Assembly: GCA_001805205.1 (NCBI GenBank)
Contig: MHER01000125.1
Span: 1-6,881 of the forward strand
Source of the DNA: Nitrospirae bacterium RIFCSPLOW2_12_42_9
GTDB lineage: Bacteria > Nitrospirota > 9FT-COMBO-42-15 > HDB-SIOI813
Direction of reading: 5' to 3'
Length of the DNA stretch: 6,881 nt
Each line of letters begins with the position of its first letter. Positions within the stretch are counted from its first letter, which is position 1. The notes under the pieces are model-generated. The model did not search any database. It had not been told where the DNA came from and saw only the letters and a program-made list of their open reading frames with translations. Below are positions 1 to 5,864 of this stretch, in pieces. Position numbers and translations under genes: made by a program.

Positions 1-1273
1 CAAGATATTTATCAAGCAGGTTTTCGAGCAACGGGTCAAGCCATGTTAAAGTGTGTACACCGTTTGTTATATGACCTATTGGTATTTCACCCAAGGGGAC
101 ACCAGACCATACATCATTCCATATAGTCCTTGACACATGCCCGTGGAGTTTACTAACACCATTACACTGGGCAGAAAAATGGAATGCCAGAATCGTCAGG
201 CTGAACAAGTCCGAACCCCCGCCCATTGGCCTGAGTCCTATATGCATAAACTCATGAGATTTAATCCCTGCCTTTTCAAGATATCTTTTAAAATATTTTT
301 CTATAAGAATAAGGGAGAAGGCGTCATTTCCGGCAGGGACAGGTGTGTGTGTGGTAAATATAGTATTCCCCTTTACTGCCTCTATCGCCTCTGCAAAGGA
401 TAGTCGGTCATGTCTCATCAGATCAACTGTCCTCTCCATCCCCATGAACACTGAATGTCCTTCATTCATATGCCAGACATTAGCCCTGATCCCTATAGCT
501 TCTAATGCCCTTACACCACCAATACCAAGTAAAATCTCCTGGGAAATCCTCATCTCATGATCTCCGCCATAAAGGTTATAAGTTAATCTCCTATCCTCCG
601 GACTATTCTCCGCGATATCTGAGTCCAATAAAAAGAGAGGAATCCTCCCTACCTCGATCTTCCATATCCTCGCATAACAGGCCCTTCCGGGAAGATCGAT
701 ATTAATTATAACATCCACTCCTGCCAGGTTTTTTACAGGCTTCAGAGGCAAATTATTAAAATCATGGGTTATATACACATCCTCCTGCCGGCCCTTTTTA
801 TTGATCTGCTGTTTAAAATAGCCCTGCCTGTAAAGCAGTCCAACCCCGATTAATGGCAGCCCCAGGTCACTTGCTGCCTTGAGGTGATCACCTGCAAGCA
901 CCCCAAGCCCTCCGGAATATATTGGAACGGACTCATGGAGACCAAACTCTGCTGAGAAATATGCTACGTGCATATTTCTCCATGCCGGGTAATGATCAGA
1001 AAACCATGTCCTCTCTGAAGTGCAGTATTTATCAAACTCTGATATCACATGCTTGAACATATCCATGAACTCTTTATAGGACACTACTGTAACAAGTGTC
1101 TCCTTGCTTAGCCTTTTCAGAAAGATGACCGGATTCCCTTCCACCTCTTTCCATAGTGAATTATCAATTAATTTAAAGACCTCCTGGACATCACTATTCC
1201 AGGTCCACCAGAGGTTATATGCAATCCTGTTTAAACCAGTCAGTATAGAAACAGGGGTTTCCTGATCTGTCAT
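1..1273 (-). CDS. glgP: Alpha-glucan (glycogen) phosphorylase, N-terminal part, cut by window edge
   Basis: The frame is open from ATG at 1273 to the window edge: 424 codons with no stop and the C-terminal part missing. It should be a cytoplasmic GT35 enzyme that releases glucose-1-phosphate from glycogen or maltodextrin, using pyridoxal phosphate. The start (MTDQETPVSILTGLNRIAYN, then LWWTWN) fits the DUF3417 N-terminal domain of the bacterial/archaeal branch. Phosphorylase motifs follow in order: AEFGLHES near residues 108-115, YSGGLGVLAGDH 119-130, YRQGYF near 148, NEGH 270-273, FTTHTPVPAGND 306-317, VSKLHGHVSR near 370 and TNGVH 403-407. The PLP-lysine region lies outside the window. AAAGGA sits about 8 bases before the ATG. 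It is downstream of nfo in the same direction across a 143-bp gap, so it may have its own promoter. The family call is secure; the exact glucan preference is not visible. Confidence 0.93.
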   Translation of the reverse strand, partial: MTDQETPVSILTGLNRIAYNLWWTWNSDVQEVFKLIDNSLWKEVEGNPVIFLKRLSKETLVTVVSYKEFMDMFKHVISEFDKYCTSERTWFSDHYPAWRNMHVAYFSAEFGLHESVPIYSGGLGVLAGDHLKAASDLGLPLIGVGLLYRQGYFKQQINKKGRQEDVYITHDFNNLPLKPVKNLAGVDVIINIDLPGRACYARIWKIEVGRIPLFLLDSDIAENSPEDRRLTYNLYGGDHEMRISQEILLGIGGVRALEAIGIRANVWHMNEGHSVFMGMERTVDLMRHDRLSFAEAIEAVKGNTIFTTHTPVPAGNDAFSLILIEKYFKRYLEKAGIKSHEFMHIGLRPMGGGSDLFSLTILAFHFSAQCNGVSKLHGHVSRTIWNDVWSGVPLGEIPIGHITNGVHTLTWLDPLLENLLDKYL

Positions 1274-1319
1274 AAAATCATCCTTTCTCTACGTGGTAAG
1301 CATCCGAGATTAACTTTAT

Positions 1320-1328
1320 ATTATATCA
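1320..1328 (-). promoter_or_regulatory. Candidate extended -10 promoter for glgP
   Basis: On the minus strand the sequence reads TGATATAAT, an extended -10 (TGN plus a perfect TATAAT). It would give a leader of about 40 bases before the glgP ATG. No good -35 is seen 16-18 bases upstream, as is often true for extended -10 promoters. A second option is TTGACC at 1372-1377 with TAAATT 17 bases on. AT-rich DNA produces such matches by chance. Confidence 0.4.
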
Positions 1329-1380
1329 TCTAAATAGGAATGAAGAGAAATTTATATGGATATTCGGTTCAGGTCAAGTA

Positions 1381-1406
1381 TTTTGTTATTATCTTTTGTT
1401 ATTATC
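1381..1406. repeat. Perfect 13-bp tandem duplication
   Basis: TTTTGTTATTATC occurs twice head to tail (1381-1393 and 1394-1406) with no mismatch. It begins 11 bp past the nfo stop codon, in the nfo-glgP gap. It is neither a hairpin nor an obvious terminator. It looks like a recent slippage duplication and could vary in copy number between strains. Confidence 0.85.
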
Positions 1407-1416
1407 AGTATTCAGA

Positions 1417-2268
1417 TCAAGGGTTAACAGCCATCTTCCTAAGGATGGCAAGATTGATCCTGTCTTCTTTCATATCCTTTCCCTTTGGAGTCTCAATGAT
1501 CTTGGGTATATTCTCAAACCTGCTGTCCTTCATCAGAATCTTAAAGAACCCCTCCCCAAGACACCCTTTACCAATGTGCTCATGCCTGTCTACATGACTG
1601 CCAAGCCCCTTTTTTGAGTCATTAACATGGATACAGATAAGACGTCCAAGACCAATATGTTTATCAAACTCATCAATAACTCTCTTGTATCCTTCAGGGG
1701 TACTGATATCATAACCGGCAGCAAAGATATGACAGCTATCAAGGCAAACCCAGACCCTCTCCTTCTGTTTGACTCCATCCATTATAGATCTCAGATGTCC
1801 AAATCTATAACCGATATTTGTCCCTTGTCCGGCAGTACTCTCTAATACCACATCAACACTCCACCCATCTGTCTTCTCAAGAACAATGTTAAGTGAGTCT
1901 ATTATATTCTTTATGCCAATCTCTTCTCCGGCTCCGAGATGGGCTCCGGGATGCATAACTAGATAACGGATCTCAAGGATTCTGCACCGTCCCATCTCAT
2001 CAATAAGTGCATTTATAGACCTTTCCCTCAGCTCCTTATTGCTTGAGGCAAGGTTTATCAAATAAGAGTCATGGGCTATAATCCGGGTAATCTTGCTTTT
2101 CTTCATCAGGGTGAAGAATCTCTCAATCTCCTCATCAGTAATGACCCTGCCCTTCCACTGATTTGAATTCTTTGTAAATAACTGTATCGCAGTGCAGGAT
2201 AATGAATTACCCCGCTCTATCGCTTTATCAATCCCTCCTGCAATAGACATATGAGCGCCGAGCAGCAT
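1417..2268 (-). CDS. nfo: Endonuclease IV (AP endonuclease)
   Basis: A complete 283-residue protein, the usual length for the family. It should cut DNA 5' of abasic sites during base excision repair, with a trinuclear zinc centre in a TIM barrel. All nine metal ligands expected from E. coli Nfo are present: H66, H106, E143, D177, H180, H214, D227, H229 and E259. Family stretches include GAHMSIAGG, QLFTKNSNQW, LESTAGQGT, CLDSCHIFAAGYD and HVNDSKKGLGSHVDRHEHIG. The frame stays open upstream to 2391, but I start at 2268 because the family begins with this MLLGAH-type N-terminus and a perfect AGGAGG lies six bases before it. It is divergent from feoB across 154 bp, with glgP downstream. No functional link to the iron genes is evident. 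Confidence 0.97.
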   Translation of the reverse strand: MLLGAHMSIAGGIDKAIERGNSLSCTAIQLFTKNSNQWKGRVITDEEIERFFTLMKKSKITRIIAHDSYLINLASSNKELRERSINALIDEMGRCRILEIRYLVMHPGAHLGAGEEIGIKNIIDSLNIVLEKTDGWSVDVVLESTAGQGTNIGYRFGHLRSIMDGVKQKERVWVCLDSCHIFAAGYDISTPEGYKRVIDEFDKHIGLGRLICIHVNDSKKGLGSHVDRHEHIGKGCLGEGFFKILMKDSRFENIPKIIETPKGKDMKEDRINLAILRKMAVNP

Positions 2269-2274
2269 TTTTTG

Positions 2275-2280
2275 CCTCCT
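2275..2280 (-). promoter_or_regulatory. Shine-Dalgarno site that fixes the nfo start
   Basis: Minus-strand AGGAGG lies six bases before ATG 2268. It sits inside the longer open frame, so it argues that the 41 extra upstream codons are not translated. Confidence 0.85.
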
Positions 2281-2286
2281 GACATA

Positions 2287-2292
2287 ATTATA
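2287..2292 (-). promoter_or_regulatory. Possible -10 box for nfo
   Basis: A perfect TATAAT on the minus strand, 18 bases before the nfo ATG. The expected -35 position holds GGGATA, a poor match. A start here would leave a leader of only about 10-12 bases, barely holding the AGGAGG. It is weak evidence in AT-rich DNA. Confidence 0.3.
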
Positions 2293-2330
2293 TATCATAA
2301 AAACAGGAATATCCCTAAATAAAATAATTC

Positions 2331-2391
2331 TTGACTTAATATATGCTATAATATATAGTCCTTTGACATTGAAAGTGATAACCAGTATCAA
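2331..2391 (+). promoter_or_regulatory. Candidate upstream promoters for feoB
   Basis: Two sigma70-like pairs point to feoB. One is TTGACT (2331-2336), 17 bases, TATAGT (2354-2359). The other is a perfect TTGACA (2363-2368), 17 bases, TATCAA (2386-2391). The second -10 lies within the Fur-like palindrome at 2376-2390, so a repressor bound there would block it. Transcripts from either would still lack a usable Shine-Dalgarno before the feoB ATG. Confidence 0.4.
2376..2390. promoter_or_regulatory. Fur-box-like operator upstream of feoB
   Basis: TGATAAC-C-AGTATCA is an imperfect 7-1-7 palindrome. It matches the classical Fur heptamer consensus (TGATAAT-N-ATTATCA) at 12 of 14 positions, with one mismatch in each half. 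It overlaps a candidate -10 (2386-2391), covers the -35 position of the promoter with -10 at 2409-2414, and lies 33-47 bp before the feoB start. That is where a ferrous-iron-loaded Fur repressor would act. Location and gene content make the Fur assignment reasonable. The DtxR-type regulator of this operon is an alternative binder. Confidence 0.6.
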
Positions 2392-2405
2392 AATATAGGA
2401 ATACG

Positions 2406-2414
2406 TGCTATAAT
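2406..2414 (+). promoter_or_regulatory. Extended -10 next to the feoB start codon
   Basis: TGCTATAAT is a perfect extended -10. Only eight bases separate it from the feoB ATG, so transcription would begin at A2421 or A2423, giving a leader of 0-2 bases. The same nonamer occurs at 2344-2352. The -35 position (2386-2391) matches poorly and lies in the Fur-like palindrome. Confidence 0.5.
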
Positions 2415-2422
2415 TTCGACAT

Positions 2423-4390
2423 ATGCATAGTCATGCCACAGAGACATTAAAAAAGGGGGAAAAGATAGTTATAGTCGGAAACCCCAATGTCGGCAAGAGT
2501 GTCATATTTGGACTGCTCACGGGAAGATACGCAACAGTATCGAATTATCCCGGGACTACAGTAACAATTACCGGGGGTTCTTGTAATCTTGGAGGTAATA
2601 GTTTCCCTGTAATTGATACTCCTGGCATAAACACCCTTATCCCGATGTCCGAGGATGAGGTTGTAACAAGAGACATCCTCCTTAATGAGTCCATAAAACT
2701 CGTTGTTCAGGTTCTTGATTCAAAGAATCTTAGCCGCGGACTTCCGATCACCATACAACTTGCTGAAATGGGACTACCCTTCATACTTGTCCTTAATATG
2801 TGGGATGAGGCAAACAGCCGCGGAATTAATATAGATGTTAAAAGGCTGGCCTCTGCTATGGGAACTTTTATAATACCTACCATTGCTGTGGAGAAAAAGG
2901 GATTGAAAGAGCTCAGAGATGCCCTTTCGGAAAAGAAATATCCTTCCATACTTATAAATTATGGAAGTGTTATTGAGGAGGGCATAAAAGAGATAGAGAA
3001 TATCCTCCCCGAGTCAAATATATCCAGGCGTGCCATAGCCCTGATGCTCCTTGCCGGTGATGAGAGTCTCAAGTCCTGGTTAAAAAGACTTATTAATTAT
3101 CCTGATATTACGAGGATTGAGTCTGTCCGCCGTGAGGTTCAGGAAAAGTTTTTTGAACCTGTTGGGTATCTGATTAATCAGATTAGATCAAAACGATGCG
3201 ATAAGATAATTGCAGATACTGTTGTAAAAAACCGGATTGAGAGAAATGCCATTACCATCCATCTCGGCAACTGGGCTATGCACCCTGTATGGGGCATTCC
3301 TGTCCTCCTTGTTGTCTTAATTCTGTTGTATGAGTTCGTTGGTGTCCTTGGAGCCCAAACCCTCAGTGAACTCCTTGAGGATGGCCTGTTCGGGGGTTAC
3401 ATAAATCCATATATTACAATGTGGGCAGATTCCTTCATCCAGGACTCCTTTTTCAGGGACCTCTTTGTCGGAGAATACGGGATTATCACTATGGCCCTTA
3501 CATATTCAATAGCGATCATTTTACCTATTGTAGGGACATTTTTTATCGCCTTCGGCATACTCGAAGATTCCGGTTATCTGCCGCGGCTTGCAATTATGGT
3601 TCACAAGATATTCAAGTCTATGGGCCTTTCAGGAAAGGCAGTACTCCCTATGGTCCTCGGCCTTGGCTGTGATACAATGGCTACTCTTACTGCAAGGATA
3701 ATGGAGACGAGGCGGGAGCGTATAATAGTAACACTCCTCCTTGCACTCGGAGTACCCTGTTCAGCTCAGCTCGGTGTTATCCTGGGGATGCTCGGAGGTG
3801 TATCCTTTATTGTCACAATCCTCTGGGCCGGTATAATCACCCTTATACTGTTCCTTGTAGGATTATTAGCTTCAAAATTAATCAAAGGGGACACTTCTGA
3901 TTTCGTCTTTGATATACCGCCGCTCCGTGTACCTGTTTTATCAAACATCATTATCAAAACCCTTTCGAGGATAAATTGGTATCTAAAAGAGGCTGTACCG
4001 CTTTTTATTGTGGGAACATTAATATTATTTACCCTCGATAAGATTGGGGTCCTTAAGACTATTGAAGTTATTGCATCTCCTCTTGTGGTAAATTTCCTGG
4101 GCCTTCCACAGAAGGCGACTGATGCATTCCTTATAGGTTTCCTGCGAAGGGATTACGGTGCAGCCGGGCTCTATGCCCTTTCTGAGGCCGGTTTGTTAAA
4201 TCCCAATCAGATATTGGTCAGCCTTGTTACCATAACCCTGTTTGTCCCGTGCGTTGCGAATCTCCTTGTTATGATAAAAGAGAGGGGGAGTAAAACTACT
4301 ATTGCTATTGTTGCATTTATATTCCCCTTTGCTTTTATAGTGGGAGGTGTGATAAATTTTGTATTGAACATATTTGGTATTAAATTGTGA
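2423..4390 (+). CDS. feoB: Ferrous iron transport protein B (FeoB)
   Basis: A 655-residue inner-membrane ferrous iron permease with a cytoplasmic N-terminal GTPase. G-motifs are complete: G1 GNPNVGKS 19-26, G2 Thr in NYPGTT 41-46, G3 DTPG 65-68, G4 NMWD 125-128 and a G5-like region near 154-161. A linker follows, and the membrane part begins near residue 290. The two Gate repeats are recognisable, with GLGCDTMAT (C416), GVPCSAQLG (C446), FLRRDYGAAG and FVPC (C610). It is shorter than E. coli FeoB (773), mainly from a reduced C-terminal end. GCDTMA in place of the GCNVP-type motif is a clade feature seen, as I recall, in Geobacter-like FeoB. ATG 2423 is the only plausible start before G1, yet it lacks a Shine-Dalgarno. 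It is first in an operon with the regulator 23 bp downstream, under a Fur-like operator. Confidence 0.96.
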   Translation: MHSHATETLKKGEKIVIVGNPNVGKSVIFGLLTGRYATVSNYPGTTVTITGGSCNLGGNSFPVIDTPGINTLIPMSEDEVVTRDILLNESIKLVVQVLDSKNLSRGLPITIQLAEMGLPFILVLNMWDEANSRGINIDVKRLASAMGTFIIPTIAVEKKGLKELRDALSEKKYPSILINYGSVIEEGIKEIENILPESNISRRAIALMLLAGDESLKSWLKRLINYPDITRIESVRREVQEKFFEPVGYLINQIRSKRCDKIIADTVVKNRIERNAITIHLGNWAMHPVWGIPVLLVVLILLYEFVGVLGAQTLSELLEDGLFGGYINPYITMWADSFIQDSFFRDLFVGEYGIITMALTYSIAIILPIVGTFFIAFGILEDSGYLPRLAIMVHKIFKSMGLSGKAVLPMVLGLGCDTMATLTARIMETRRERIIVTLLLALGVPCSAQLGVILGMLGGVSFIVTILWAGIITLILFLVGLLASKLIKGDTSDFVFDIPPLRVPVLSNIIIKTLSRINWYLKEAVPLFIVGTLILFTLDKIGVLKTIEVIASPLVVNFLGLPQKATDAFLIGFLRRDYGAAGLYALSEAGLLNPNQILVSLVTITLFVPCVANLLVMIKERGSKTTIAIVAFIFPFAFIVGGVINFVLNIFGIKL

Positions 4391-4413
4391 TTTTCTGAAA
4401 AGGAGTTGGGGAG

Positions 4414-5100
4414 TTGGATTACCATAGATCAAAAGAGGAGATATTCGAAGAAGACAGAATTGAGGAGATGCTCGAACTATTGTGGATGGCTATTGAAGAG
4501 GGCGGGGCCACTATTGATAAAATAACCAAAAGATCAGAAGACCCCCAGGCAGCATATCTGCTGAAAGATATGGAGTCCGCAGGATTAATATCCTTAAATA
4601 GCGGAAGGATTACCTTCAGGGAGACGGGAGAGAAAAGGGCCGGAGAGATAATCAGGAGACACAGGATCGCTGAAAGATTACTATCAGAGGTCTTTGAGGT
4701 AGAAGAAAAGGAGATTGAAGAACACGCCTGTGAATTGGAACACAGTCATGTCCTGGGCCAGTCAGTAGTAAACAGTATCTGTACATTCTTAGGCCATCCG
4801 CCAACATGCCCCCATGGCAGGCCTATTCCAAAAGGGGATTGCTGCAGAAAGTTTTCGCTTGAGGTTAAACCGCTTGTAGGATCACTGACCGATTTACAGG
4901 TAGGCGAAGAGGTAAAGATAGTTTTTATATCAACAAAGTATCATGCAAGGCTTGACCGCCTGAGCTCCCTCGGGATTATCCCGGGAAATATAATAAAGCT
5001 CCATCAGAAACAACCCACCTACGTTATCAGGATAGGTGAAACAGAACTTGCCCTTGACAGTGACCTTGCAAAGGATATCTTTGTTAAAAAGACTTCATAA
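4414..5100 (+). CDS. DtxR/MntR-family metalloregulator with C-terminal FeoA/SH3-like domain
   Basis: A 228-residue protein that should act as an iron- or manganese-dependent DNA-binding regulator. It starts at TTG, chosen because AGGAG (4401-4405) lies eight bases upstream. Residues about 15-75 form a degenerate winged helix. The metal-binding and dimerisation part follows: RRHRIAERLL gives H83 and E87, and ACELEH gives C106, E109 and H110, equal to DtxR C102, E105 and H106. M19 may match DtxR M10. The DtxR H98 position appears to be Glu (E102). A segment CPHGRPIPKGDCC (132-144) adds three cysteines and a histidine. Residues about 155-228 (DLQVGEEVKIVF, LSSLGIIPGN, ALDSDLAKDIFV) are FeoA-like. 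Coming 23 bp after feoB, it probably senses intracellular iron and controls this operon. The C-terminal domain might also serve the missing FeoA role. Confidence 0.9.
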   Translation: MDYHRSKEEIFEEDRIEEMLELLWMAIEEGGATIDKITKRSEDPQAAYLLKDMESAGLISLNSGRITFRETGEKRAGEIIRRHRIAERLLSEVFEVEEKEIEEHACELEHSHVLGQSVVNSICTFLGHPPTCPHGRPIPKGDCCRKFSLEVKPLVGSLTDLQVGEEVKIVFISTKYHARLDRLSSLGIIPGNIIKLHQKQPTYVIRIGETELALDSDLAKDIFVKKTS

Positions 5101-5107
5101 ATTTATA

Positions 5108-5137
5108 TTGACAAATCTGATCTCTATAAGCTAAAAC
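5108..5137 (+). promoter_or_regulatory. Possible promoter for the ferritin-like gene
   Basis: A perfect TTGACA (5108-5113) stands eight bases past the regulator's stop codon. The best -10 at acceptable distance is TAAAAC (5132-5137, 18-base spacer), only 4 of 6. TATAAG at 5125-5130 looks better but is just 11 bases away. An inverted repeat overlies this region. Confidence 0.35.
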
Positions 5138-5148
5138 TTATCTTAGAT
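5120..5148. promoter_or_regulatory. Inverted repeat, possible operator before the ferritin-like gene
   Basis: ATAAG (5126-5130) and CTTAT (5137-5141) face each other around CTAAAA. Outer arms ATCT (5120-5123) and AGAT (5145-5148) extend the symmetry with 2- and 3-base offsets. It lies between a TTGACA and the ribosome binding site, a good place for iron-dependent control. It is a poor match to both the Fur 7-1-7 site and the DtxR 19-bp consensus, so the binder is unknown. Confidence 0.4.
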
Positions 5149-5174
5149 ATATTTCGAACAATAGGAGGTGGAAT

Positions 5175-5609
5175 ATGGCTAAAGATGCGAGTCGTGAAAA
5201 GATTATAAAGGCATTAAACCAGGATCTTGCTTTAGAGATTGCGGCAACACTTCAGTATCTTCATCATCACTGGACAGGAGAGGGGTATGACAGCCCTGCT
5301 ATTCTTGAACTTTTTGAAAAGATTTCACGTGATGAGATGAAACATATGGAGATGCTTGCAGAAAGGATAAACTACCTTGGAGGTGACCCAACCCTGACCC
5401 CATCTGAGATTAAAAAAGGCGGCGACCTCTATAAGATGATTCAGGATGACCTTGATGGAGAGAATATGGCCATAAAGCAATATAAGGCCCATATTAAACT
5501 CTTTGATGAATTAGGCGATCCCACAAGCAGGCTGATGATGGAGGGTATACTATCTGATGAGGAGCGTCATGCTGATATCTGGGAGACCACACTGGGTATA
5601 AAGAAATAA
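5175..5609 (+). CDS. Bacterioferritin-like diiron protein
   Basis: A 144-residue four-helix protein of the ferritin-like superfamily that should bind and oxidise ferrous iron in the cytoplasm. Ferroxidase ligands equivalent to E. coli Bfr E18, E51, H54, E94, E127 and H130 are E21, E54, H57, E96, E129 and H132, in helices about 8-34, 42-68, 84-112 and 116-140. M55 sits where Bfr M52 binds heme (DEMKH), so heme at a dimer interface is possible but unproven. It ends 12 residues after H132 and lacks the fifth helix of true 24-mer Bfr. I recall the same end in related ~145-residue ferritin-like proteins, so I read it as natural, not truncated. AGGAGGT (5163-5169) precedes the ATG by five bases. 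The 74-bp gap after the regulator and a possible promoter suggest partly independent expression. Shell assembly and storage cannot be judged. Confidence 0.88.
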   Translation: MAKDASREKIIKALNQDLALEIAATLQYLHHHWTGEGYDSPAILELFEKISRDEMKHMEMLAERINYLGGDPTLTPSEIKKGGDLYKMIQDDLDGENMAIKQYKAHIKLFDELGDPTSRLMMEGILSDEERHADIWETTLGIKK

Positions 5610-5777
5610 AATTACGGGAAACCCAGTGTCAGTAAAGAAAGAATATTTTGGATTGCCAAGTAATTCTTGGCGTGACATAGGAATGAGTACCGAATATCCA
5701 TCTTCTTTAAGTAATTTTTTCTGAAGTCGATTAGCGAGAAGAAATTCTGGCCATTGTATAGTAAATACTGGGTCCAG
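5550..5777 (-). pseudogene. Truncated ORF downstream of the attC-like site, unknown function
   Basis: In the minus direction a perfect AAGGAGGT (5783-5790) is followed after five bases by CTG (5777) and a 75-codon open frame. The first part looks like real protein (TIQWPEFLLANRLQKKLLKE, then DGYSVLIPMSRQE). I do not recognise the family with confidence. No ATG or GTG fits the ribosome site, so CTG is either a rare start or a mutated ATG. The frame runs into the 3' end of the ferritin-like gene on the other strand and stops at 5550. Its last 20 codons therefore read antisense to that gene and are probably not native. Best reading: the 5' end of the next integron cassette gene, cut off where the accessory block meets the chromosome. 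Confidence 0.4.
5589..5629. repeat. Perfect 9-bp inverted repeat around the ferritin-like stop codon
   Basis: ACACTGGGT (5589-5597) and ACCCAGTGT (5621-5629) are exact reverse complements separated by 23 bases that include the stop codon. The RNA could form a 9-bp stem with a large loop, but no U-run follows, so it is not a standard terminator. It may stabilise the transcript end or mark the junction with accessory DNA. Confidence 0.6.
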
Positions 5778-5792
5778 GCTTTACCTCCTTAC

Positions 5793-5864
5793 ACATAACG
5801 ACAAAACTCACCTGCCGCTATGAAGCGTAGCGGAATAGTGGTCAGGTGGGGCGCCTTGTTAGGC
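5793..5864 (-). other. attC-like recombination site (integron cassette type)
   Basis: Read on the minus strand, this 72-base element starts with GCCTAAC (fits RYYYAAC) and ends with GTTATGT (close to GTTRRRY, one misfit). The end boxes pair at five of seven positions. Between them are 9-base unpaired spacers on both sides, then a stem CACCTG / CAGGTG continuing as CCACTAT / ATAGCGG with one A-C mismatch, and a loop of about 13 bases. A single unpaired A follows CACCTG, at the place where attC sites such as that of aadA cassettes carry an extrahelical base. The stop codon of the upstream gene lies inside the first box, and a new ribosome binding site begins 3 bp past the last box. Both are usual in cassette arrays. 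Confidence 0.75.

Noticed and set aside
137..705. Plus-strand frames of 66-88 codons opposite glgP
   Set aside because: They lie antisense to an unbroken, motif-rich phosphorylase frame and resemble no protein I know.
1340..1845. Plus- and minus-strand frames overlapping the 3' half of nfo
   Set aside because: Endonuclease IV with all metal ligands explains this DNA; the others are shadows.
2269..2391. 41-codon N-terminal extension of nfo
   Set aside because: The family starts at the MLLGAH-type N-terminus, AGGAGG lies before ATG 2268, and the extension covers promoter-like DNA and the Fur-like palindrome.
4196..4432. Two minus-strand frames over the feoB-regulator junction
   Set aside because: They are antisense to the FeoB C-terminus, lack ribosome sites and have no recognisable domain.
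5598..5609. Ferritin-like protein truncated by the accessory junction
   Set aside because: All diiron ligands are present and related ~145-residue ferritin-like proteins end in the same place, so the short C-terminus is probably natural.
5655..5671. GCCAAG-TAATT-CTTGGC hairpin as a terminator
   Set aside because: The stem is perfect but only 6 bp with no T-run on either strand, and it lies inside the protein-like truncated frame.
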